IMG/VR virus record: IMGVR_UViG_3300031696_000089
Coordinates: 1-20,049 of that record
Direction: 5' to 3' (one strand)
Length of the DNA: 20,049 nt
DNA from: a virus
The notes under the pieces are model-generated. The model ran no database searches. It saw only the letters and a program-made list of their open reading frames with translations, and was not told where the DNA came from. Made by a program: the position numbers and the translations under genes. Numbering within the stretch: the stretch's first letter is position 1; each line of letters starts with the position of its first letter. Shown here one piece after another: positions 1 to 4,865 of the stretch.

Positions 1-1
1 A

Positions 2-724
2 GTCTGTAGCGATTACGAACTTCAAACAGAGTTCTTTTTTCTATTTAACGAATCGTTAATTACTCGCGCTCGGAATTATTGTGTTGATGAATTTATGCGA
101 AGCGACTACACACATTTAATGTTTGTTGATGCCGACATTGGTTTCAACCCACACGATATTCTTGCTCTTGCAGCGATTGCTGATCCAGATACAGATAAAG
201 ATATTGTGTGTGGTGCCTATCCAAAGAAAGTTATTTCATGGGAAAAGATCAAGCGAGCCGTCGATAAAGGTTTTGCTGATGAGAACCCACAGAAGTTAGA
301 AAACTATGTTGGTGATTATGTTTTCAACCCAGCAGATGGTAGCCCAGAGATACCTTTGAATGAGCCTGTGGAAGTGCTTGAAGGTGGTACTGGATTTATG
401 ATGATTCAACGAAAAGCCTTTGAAAAATATGAAGCGGCATATCCTGAATTTAAATATTTACCAGATCATGTCCGTTCTGATAACTTTGACGGCACTCGTG
501 AGATTATGGCATATTTTGACTGTGTGATTGAGCCTAAATCAAAACGCTATCTATCAGAAGATTATATGTTCTGTCAGTGGTCCCGTAATGCTGGAATCAA
601 AGTTTGGATGTGTCCATGGATGCGTTTGAATCACACTGGTTCATATCAGTTTGGTGGTTCACTTATTGATCTTGCTAACATTGGTGTTTCTGCTACTGCA
701 GATCCCAACGAGAAACTAAAATAA
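2..724 (+). CDS. Glycosyltransferase-like protein (GT-A fold), 5' end outside the window
   Basis: The frame is open from base 2, so the gene starts upstream of the window. An internal ATG lies at 95, but the frame before it reads as good protein (ITRARN, then VDEF) and is probably part of the gene. A hydrophobic strand followed by D-A-D (codons at 128-136, in MFVDADIGF) looks like the metal- and sugar-nucleotide-binding DxD motif of GT-A glycosyltransferases. A later E-G-G-T-G-F-M stretch and an S-E-D-Y-M-F-C stretch fit the acceptor and catalytic half of such folds. Similar Anp1/GT2-like proteins occur in T4-like phages. The substrate is unknown; modification of DNA, of a virion protein or of a host glycan are all possible. 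It ends 6 bp before the promoter of gene 45, so it belongs to an upstream transcription unit. The fold call is moderately sure and the role is open. Confidence 0.6.
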   Translation, partial: VCSDYELQTEFFFLFNESLITRARNYCVDEFMRSDYTHLMFVDADIGFNPHDILALAAIADPDTDKDIVCGAYPKKVISWEKIKRAVDKGFADENPQKLENYVGDYVFNPADGSPEIPLNEPVEVLEGGTGFMMIQRKAFEKYEAAYPEFKYLPDHVRSDNFDGTREIMAYFDCVIEPKSKRYLSEDYMFCQWSRNAGIKVWMCPWMRLNHTGSYQFGGSLIDLANIGVSATADPNEKLK

Positions 725-729
725 ATCTA

Positions 730-758
730 TTGACTTTACTCGTGAATTGACATATACT
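730..758 (+). promoter_or_regulatory. Sigma70-type early promoter of the gene 45-44-62-regA operon
   Basis: The -35 TTGACT (730-735) is separated by 17 bp from the -10 TATACT (753-758). The start site would be near 765, giving a leader of about 27 nt with the GGAG ribosome site at 781-784. A second TTGACA at 747-752 has a weaker partner, GATTAT, at 770-775, so tandem promoters are possible. Confidence 0.8.
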
Positions 759-791
759 TAATTATTATTGATTATAACATGGAGCTAAATT

Positions 792-1442
792 ATGAATATT
801 TCTGACAATACACTAACTGTTCTTAAAAACTTTTCGAGCATCAATCAAAATCTTGCCGTGAAGTCTGGTAATAAAATCCGTACAATCTCCCCACAGAAGA
901 CTGTAATGGCTGTTGCTCAGGTTGAAGACAAGTTTGATTCGCCGTTTGCAATCTATGACCTCAACCAGTTTTTGAGTGCAATTAGTTTGTTTGACAATCC
1001 AAGTTTTACATTTGAATCTCAAAATGTTCAAATTGCAAATGGTAAATCATCAATCAATTATTTCTTTGCTGATGAGTCAATGGTAATGACTGCTCCTGAT
1101 CGTGATATTGAGCTTCCCGATACGCTTGTCGAGTTTAAGTTGACTACCGATATTTTCAAATCAACAATGCAAGCAGCAAGTGTTCTTCAAGCTCCAAATT
1201 GGTCTGTTGTTGGTAATAGTTCAATTATCGAAATCGTTGTTGGTGATGTAAGGAACGATACGTCAAATAACTATCGTGTTACAGTTGGTGAAACATCTCA
1301 ATTGTTTGATGTTACATTCAAAGTTGATAACTTGTTAATGATGCAACGTGATTATAATGTTGCTATATCGTCAAAAGGTATTAGCCACTTCACAACAGAG
1401 AAAGGTGATCTCAGCTATTTTGTTGCAACTGAAAGCAAGTAG
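792..1442 (+). CDS. 45: Sliding clamp, DNA polymerase processivity factor (gp45)
   Basis: This 216-residue protein matches the T4 gp45 clamp in length (T4 about 228) and gene order, directly ahead of gp44, gp62 and RegA. The clamp is a trimeric ring that holds gp43 on DNA; in T4 it also acts as the mobile activator of late transcription. The sequence opens with an NTLTVLKNFSSIN helix and strand typical of gp45 and has the alternating strands expected of the clamp fold, including KSGNKIRTISPQKTVMA near residues 24-40. The ATG at 792 has GGAG at 781-784. A consensus early promoter lies directly upstream. The protein is diverged, so the call leans on synteny as well as sequence. Confidence 0.9.
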   Translation: MNISDNTLTVLKNFSSINQNLAVKSGNKIRTISPQKTVMAVAQVEDKFDSPFAIYDLNQFLSAISLFDNPSFTFESQNVQIANGKSSINYFFADESMVMTAPDRDIELPDTLVEFKLTTDIFKSTMQAASVLQAPNWSVVGNSSIIEIVVGDVRNDTSNNYRVTVGETSQLFDVTFKVDNLLMMQRDYNVAISSKGISHFTTEKGDLSYFVATESK

Positions 1443-1479
1443 TTATATTTTTTTATTATGAATCTGTGGAGTTTATATT

Positions 1480-2415
1480 ATGGACAATTTGTTATGGGTC
1501 GAAAAATATCGACCAGCTAAAATCGAAGACTGCATTCTTCCTGCTGATCTCAAAAAAACATTCGGTGAGTTTGTCAAGAAGAATTATATACCAAACTTGT
1601 TATTGACAGGTGGACCTGGCGTTGGTAAAACAACTGTTGCAAGAGCCATGCTTGAAGAATGCGGTTTCGATTATATTGTGATCAATGGTAGTATGAATGG
1701 TAACATTGATACGCTACGAAATGAGATACAAAACTTTGCTTCAACTGTGTCCCTCACAGGCGCTCGAAAGTACGTCATCCTAGACGAAGCAGACTATCTC
1801 AATCCTCAGTCAACTCAACCAGCACTTCGTAACTTTATGGAAGAGTTTAGTTCGAACTGTGGTTTCATTATGACTTGTAACTTCAAGAATCGAATTATTG
1901 AGCCTCTTCACTCTCGTTGCTCGGTTATTGAGTTTAAGATAGGCAGTAAGGATAAACCTGAAATTGCTTCTCAATTTATGAAGCGTGTTGGTAATATTCT
2001 TACAACAGAAAAGATTGAGTTTGATCAAAAAGTCGTTGCCGAACTTATCATGAAACACTTTCCAGATTGGCGTCGAGTTATCAATGAGTTACAGCGTTAT
2101 GCTGCTTCTGGTGTTATTGACACTGGTATCCTTGTCAATATGTCAGAAGACAATTATAAGAAACTTGTTGGCTTTTTGAAAGACCGTAACTGGAAAGAAA
2201 TGCGTAAATGGGTCGGTACGAATAGTGATATTGAACCAACTGTATTATACCGTAAACTATATGATACAGCTTCAAACTTTATGTCTGACAGAGCAGCACC
2301 GCAACTTGTTCTTCATATTGCAAACTATTCTTACAAGTCAGCTTTCGTTGCTGATCAAGAAGTAAATCTTGTTGCATGTTTGACAGAAATTATGTCTGAT
2401 TGTGAATTTAAGTGA
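1480..2415 (+). CDS. 44: Clamp loader large subunit, AAA+ ATPase (gp44)
   Basis: This 311-residue protein (T4 gp44 is about 319) is the ATPase that opens the gp45 clamp and places it on primer-template DNA, working as four gp44 with one gp62. The N terminus LLWVEKYRPAKIEDC is the usual RFC/clamp-loader box II. Walker A GGPGVGKTT lies at residues 44-52, Walker B LDEAD at 101-105, a sensor-1 TCN near 132-134, and the arginine-finger SRC motif at 145-147. The C-terminal part is the helical collar. GGAG precedes the ATG in the 37 bp gap after gene 45. No promoter or terminator is visible in that gap, so the gene is co-transcribed with 45. Its stop codon overlaps the gene 62 start. Confidence 0.96.
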   Translation: MDNLLWVEKYRPAKIEDCILPADLKKTFGEFVKKNYIPNLLLTGGPGVGKTTVARAMLEECGFDYIVINGSMNGNIDTLRNEIQNFASTVSLTGARKYVILDEADYLNPQSTQPALRNFMEEFSSNCGFIMTCNFKNRIIEPLHSRCSVIEFKIGSKDKPEIASQFMKRVGNILTTEKIEFDQKVVAELIMKHFPDWRRVINELQRYAASGVIDTGILVNMSEDNYKKLVGFLKDRNWKEMRKWVGTNSDIEPTVLYRKLYDTASNFMSDRAAPQLVLHIANYSYKSAFVADQEVNLVACLTEIMSDCEFK

Positions 2416-2795
2416 TGGCAAATCCATATGAATATATTAACGCAATCAACTCTGGTAAAAAAATCTCTAAGGATAATTTTAATGAGAAAGGATATGTACC
2501 GTTTATAACTAATAGACAGTTCTCTTATTTTCAAGATACAATCTTTGCTGCTAATGAAATGAATGCAAACCATCATATGAGTGGCGAATCTCAATTTTCT
2601 TTTTTTATAAATATTATTAGACCTAAGAAAAGATTTTCAAAATGGTCTAAGACTGAACATCACAATGACCTACTAGCTATAGTAGAATACTTTGATTATA
2701 GTTATGAGAAAGCTAAATCTGTCATGGATATTTTGTCTACCGAACAAATTAATAATATTAAGAAAAAATTGAGTAAAGGTGGATTGAAAAAATGA
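2415..2795 (+). CDS. 62: Clamp loader small subunit (gp62), short form
   Basis: A 126-residue protein sits exactly where gp62 lies in T4. The segment FSFFINIIRPKKRFSKWSK resembles the T4 gp62 stretch around FNYLMAAVPRGKRYGKWAK, and the C terminus is helical and lysine-rich. gp62 has no ATPase site; it bridges the gp44 subunits in the clamp-loader ring. I chose ATG 2415, in the TGATG overlap with the gene 44 stop, over GTG 2412; both fit translational coupling, which would help set subunit ratio. The protein is about 60 residues shorter than T4 gp62 (about 187), mainly at the N terminus. The end overlaps regA by ATGA. Confidence 0.87.
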   Translation: MANPYEYINAINSGKKISKDNFNEKGYVPFITNRQFSYFQDTIFAANEMNANHHMSGESQFSFFINIIRPKKRFSKWSKTEHHNDLLAIVEYFDYSYEKAKSVMDILSTEQINNIKKKLSKGGLKK

Positions 2796-3196
2796 ATTTT
2801 GATATAAACAATCTCGTCGAGGTAAGATTAAGTAATCCTGACGATTTCCTCAAAGTCAGGGAAACTCTCACCCGAATTGGTGTAGCATCTAAGAAAGATA
2901 ATAATCTTTATCAATCTTGCCATATTCTTCATAAGCAAGGCAGATACTATATTGTCCACTTCAAAGAGTTATTTGCTCTTGATGGAAAACCATCCAATTT
3001 TTCAGAATCTGATATTGCTCGGCGAAATACAATTACAAATCTCCTAAAAGAATGGGATCTAATTGAGATTGTTAATCCATCTCAAACAGAAAGCCCAATA
3101 TCTCCAATCAGCCAGATCAAAGTCCTTCCGTTTAAAGAAAAAAATGAGTGGGAACTTATTGCAAAGTATAATATTGGAAAGAAAAAACCAGAATAA
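2792..3196 (+). CDS. regA: Translational repressor of early genes (RegA)
   Basis: This 134-residue protein closely matches T4 RegA (about 122 residues). NPDDFLKVRETLTRIGVAS and LYQSCHILHKQGRYYIVHFKE, residues about 15-60, are nearly the T4 sequence, and a closing WELIAKYNIGKK segment is also shared. RegA binds around the start codons of many phage early mRNAs, including those of clamp and clamp-loader genes in T4, and blocks ribosome loading. It is therefore probably the feedback regulator of its own operon. The start overlaps the gene 62 stop (ATGA), implying coupled translation. A short extra tail, KKKPE, follows the T4-like C terminus. The target sites here cannot be defined by eye. Confidence 0.97.
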   Translation: MNFDINNLVEVRLSNPDDFLKVRETLTRIGVASKKDNNLYQSCHILHKQGRYYIVHFKELFALDGKPSNFSESDIARRNTITNLLKEWDLIEIVNPSQTESPISPISQIKVLPFKEKNEWELIAKYNIGKKKPE

Positions 3197-3200
3197 CGTC

Positions 3201-3257
3201 TTTTTTTTTAATAAAACCATTAAAATGGTTGACTTATTAATCATTGTATAGTATTAT
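3201..3257 (+). promoter_or_regulatory. Sigma70-type early promoter with upstream T-tract (cassette copy 1)
   Basis: The -35 TTGACT (3229-3234), a 17 bp spacer and the -10 TATTAT (3252-3257) form a strong promoter starting near 3264. A run of nine T at 3201-3209 lies upstream and could act as an UP-like element. An inverted repeat AACCAT-TAAA-ATGGTT (3215-3230) touches the -35. The whole layout recurs at 12131-12204. Confidence 0.82.
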
Positions 3258-3291
3258 TAGTATAATGAATGATTATGAAAGAGATATTGAT

Positions 3292-3720
3292 ATGACAAAC
3301 AAAGTTAACACATTTGATGAAAATATTTTTTCTGATTTACATAAGGATGCCTATGGGTTTCGTCCTCGTAATCATCGGTTTTACGATGCCGATACCACTT
3401 CTGCTGAGAAGCAGAAGATCTGGGATGCAGCTATTCTGGATATGAATATCAAGCAAGAAGCTGAAGAAGCTCACACTGCTATTAAATTAGAAGAGTTTAA
3501 GGCTGAAGTTGATATAGTCATCAACCCCTTTGGTGCTGGAGACCGTGCTACTGCTCTTAGATGGATCACAGATTGTGACACCTTTGAGCATAGTCAAGAT
3601 GTTGAACATTGGGTCTACAATCGTGGCATCTTGTTTACCGACTATGGCAGAACATTAGTTAAGGAACTAATGGGCATTGTTAAGTTTACAAACGACGAAG
3701 AAGATTTAGAAATGGTTTAA
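3292..3720 (+). CDS. Conserved T4-like phage protein of unknown function
   Basis: The 142-residue product begins MTNKVNTFDENIFSDLHKDA. The FSDLHKDAYGFRPR and DVEHWVYNRGILFTDYGRTLV segments resemble conserved hypothetical proteins I recall from other phages, but I know of no assigned role. The N-terminal half is acidic and predicted helical, and a second helical block ends in an acidic tail. The reading frame is open back to a TTG at 3244, and another ATG lies at 3265. I chose ATG 3292 because the promoter's predicted start site is near 3264 and AAAGAG at 3278-3283 is correctly spaced. It seems to be a single-gene early unit. Confidence 0.8.
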   Translation: MTNKVNTFDENIFSDLHKDAYGFRPRNHRFYDADTTSAEKQKIWDAAILDMNIKQEAEEAHTAIKLEEFKAEVDIVINPFGAGDRATALRWITDCDTFEHSQDVEHWVYNRGILFTDYGRTLVKELMGIVKFTNDEEDLEMV

Positions 3721-3733
3721 TTTGAAAAATCTA

Positions 3734-3762
3734 TTGACTTCTTTAATGACATGCGGTATTAT
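3734..3762 (+). promoter_or_regulatory. Sigma70-type early promoter of the small winged-helix gene
   Basis: The -35 TTGACT (3734-3739), a 17 bp spacer and the -10 TATTAT (3757-3762) are near-consensus. The predicted start is near 3769, leaving a leader of about 150 nt before the gene at 3919. The CTATTGACTT context is shared with the promoter at 730. Confidence 0.8.
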
Positions 3763-3768
3763 TAATAA

Positions 3769-3918
3769 TAACACGAGTGAGTATAAACATTGATCTATTG
3801 AGAATGATCATTAACGGTCAAGCCTGTAACGTGTATAAATTTAAGACGCAGGTAGGAATGATGGAAGCCTTCACTAGAAAGATCATCTTTTTATAAATTA
3901 AATGAAAGAGACTATAAT
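3769..3918 (+). other. Long 5' leader with possible RNA structure and a 12-codon reading frame
   Basis: This is about 150 nt of transcribed non-coding sequence between a consensus promoter and the next gene. ACACG (3771-3775) can pair with CGTGT (3830-3834). Inside that, TTGATC around 3790-3795 can pair either with GATCA (3806-3810) or with GGTCAA (3815-3820), and these pairings exclude each other. A 12-codon frame (3858-3896, MMEAFTRKIIFL) starts after a GGTAGGA site. Two late-box-like TATAAATT sequences occur at 3834-3841 and 3892-3899. Whether this is a regulatory leader, a leader peptide or a small RNA is unresolved. Confidence 0.4.
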
Positions 3919-4164
3919 ATGACTAAAACTGAAAAAGTACTTGCTGCATTTAAAGCTGGTGAAAAACTAACTGCAAAGCAAATTGAATCTCGTTTCAATG
4001 TAGGCAATGCTAGAGCTACCGTTTCTGCACTTCGTTTTCAAGGTTTTGCTATCTATGCAAATCCAACAACAAACAGTAAGGGTGAGAAAAAGAGCTTCTA
4101 TCGTCTCGGTACTCCTTCTCGTGAAGTTGTTGCCGCTGGCTACCGCGCATTAGCGGCAGCATAA
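3919..4164 (+). CDS. Small winged-helix/HTH-like protein, putative DNA-binding regulator
   Basis: The 81-residue product reads as a compact winged-helix. There is a helix (TEKVLAAFKAGE), then KLTAKQIESRFNVGNARATVSALR as a helix-turn-helix (residues about 17-40), then a basic wing region (NSKGEKKSFYRLG, about 52-64) and an alanine-rich C-terminal helix. The spacing A-x-x-I-x-x-R-F-x-V-x-N-A-x-x-x-V-x-x-L-R is typical of a recognition-helix layout. GAAAGAG at 3904-3910 is the ribosome site. It has its own strong promoter and its own terminator (4172-4210), so it is probably made early and in quantity. Its targets are unknown; host or phage promoters are candidates. The fold call is fairly good, and a regulatory role is an inference. 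Confidence 0.72.
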   Translation: MTKTEKVLAAFKAGEKLTAKQIESRFNVGNARATVSALRFQGFAIYANPTTNSKGEKKSFYRLGTPSREVVAAGYRALAAA

Positions 4165-4171
4165 AGTAATC

Positions 4172-4222
4172 CGAAGGGTGAGTTTTTTAATTTTCCTTCC
4201 TCACCCTTCGCAAACTTTTTTT
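4172..4222 (+). terminator. Intrinsic terminator after the winged-helix gene
   Basis: A perfect inverted repeat CGAAGGGTGA (4172-4181) / TCACCCTTCG (4201-4210), extendable by one G-C pair, has a long pyrimidine-rich loop and is followed by CAAAC and a run of eight or more T. It should stop early transcripts before hsp20. Confidence 0.85.
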
Positions 4223-4253
4223 TATTTCTTTTAAACATTTCTCAAACTATTTT

Positions 4254-4261
4254 TATAAATA
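4254..4261 (+). promoter_or_regulatory. T4-type late promoter of hsp20
   Basis: A perfect TATAAATA octamer lies between the terminator and hsp20. No sigma70 -35 accompanies it. By T4 geometry transcription would begin near 4267. The extended context TTTATAAATAATA is like the other late boxes in this window. Confidence 0.7.
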
Positions 4262-4266
4262 ATAAT

Positions 4267-4287
4267 GAAGATGCCTTATGGGTCTTC
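4267..4287 (+). promoter_or_regulatory. Predicted 5'-terminal stem-loop of the hsp20 late mRNA
   Basis: GAAGAT-G-CC pairs with GGGTCTTC across a TTAT loop: eight pairs, one G-U, one bulged G. The hairpin begins almost exactly where a transcript from the TATAAATA box would start. It leaves the ribosome site AAAGGAGGT, just before the ATG at 4325, free. Such 5' hairpins can shield mRNAs from decay; that role is an inference. Confidence 0.45.
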
Positions 4288-4324
4288 GCATATTAATCTC
4301 GCTTAACTTTAAAAGGAGGTAACA

Positions 4325-4792
4325 ATGGTTACTTACGACTCAATCCGCAAATTCGATCCATTCTTTGTAGGCGCAGACCGACTTTGGAGACATGTAGATG
4401 ATCTCCATAAAATGGCAGCAACAAATCAATCATCGAATTACCCACCCTACAATATCATAAAAAATGATGAAGATCATTACACTATAGAAATGGCAGTGGC
4501 TGGTTTCACTGATGAAGATATTGATGTGACGCTTGAAGATGCTCAAATTACAGTTACGGGTAAGGCAAAAGAACAAGATGATACCAAACTTCTCCACAGA
4601 GGGATTGCTAATAGATCATTCACTCGGCAGTTTACTCTCGCTGATACAATTGAAATTGAGGCAGCAAATCTACAACACGGAATGCTCATACTCAGTCTCA
4701 AAAATATCATCCCCGATTCTAAAAAATCTAAGAAAATTAAGGTTACGACCGGAAGTAAAATTCCTAACGAAAAAGAAATCTTAACTGAATAA
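4325..4792 (+). CDS. hsp20: Small heat-shock protein, alpha-crystallin/Hsp20 family
   Basis: This 155-residue protein has a complete alpha-crystallin domain at about residues 40-142. It opens with YNIIKNDEDHYTIEMAVAGF, has the DIDVTLEDAQITVTGK strand pair and the RSFTRQFTLAD segment, and ends with the A-N-L-x-x-G-M-L-x-L-S-L form of the family's A-x-x-x-G-x-L motif. Hsp20 proteins are ATP-independent holdases that keep unfolding proteins soluble. Hsp20 genes are common in marine T4-like phages. The ribosome site AAAGGAGGT is the strongest in the window. A late promoter lies upstream and terminators lie on both sides, so it is set up for late, high expression, possibly to help capsid assembly or protect late proteins. 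Confidence 0.95.
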   Translation: MVTYDSIRKFDPFFVGADRLWRHVDDLHKMAATNQSSNYPPYNIIKNDEDHYTIEMAVAGFTDEDIDVTLEDAQITVTGKAKEQDDTKLLHRGIANRSFTRQFTLADTIEIEAANLQHGMLILSLKNIIPDSKKSKKIKVTTGSKIPNEKEILTE

Positions 4793-4800
4793 ATTATGTG

Positions 4801-4827
4801 AGGGGGACTTTTCAGTCCCCCTCTTTT
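4801..4827 (+). terminator. Intrinsic terminator after hsp20
   Basis: A perfect 9 bp stem, AGGGGGACT (4801-4809) / AGTCCCCCT (4814-4822), has a TTTC loop and is followed by CTTTTCT. It ends 4 bp before the -35 of the gene 43 promoter, so late hsp20 transcripts stop before polymerase. Confidence 0.93.
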
Positions 4828-4830
4828 CTA

Positions 4831-4859
4831 TTGACATTATTACGTAATTGGTATATATT
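4831..4859 (+). promoter_or_regulatory. Sigma70-type early promoter of DNA polymerase gene 43
   Basis: The -35 is consensus TTGACA (4831-4836), the spacer is 17 bp and the -10 is TATATT (4854-4859). The predicted start falls at about 4866, which is the A of the gene 43 ATG. The spacer holds a perfect palindrome ATTACGTAAT (4839-4848) that could be an operator. Confidence 0.83.
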
Positions 4860-4865
4860 TACATT

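Noticed and set aside
2606-2613. TATAAATA inside gene 62
   Set aside because: A perfect late octamer, but within coding sequence with no gene start nearby. In DNA this AT-rich one or two chance matches per 20 kb strand are expected.
3199-3210. T-run after regA as an intrinsic terminator
   Set aside because: No GC-rich hairpin precedes it; the small inverted repeat is downstream. The run is better explained as part of the promoter cassette.
3881-3893. AAAGA-TCA-TCTTT hairpin with T-run as a terminator of a small RNA
   Set aside because: The stem is five pairs with one G-C pair, too weak to call on its own.
4848-4865. TTG 4848 as the start of gene 43
   Set aside because: It lies inside the promoter spacer and -10, so it would not be transcribed. 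The T4-like N terminus begins at ATG 4866.
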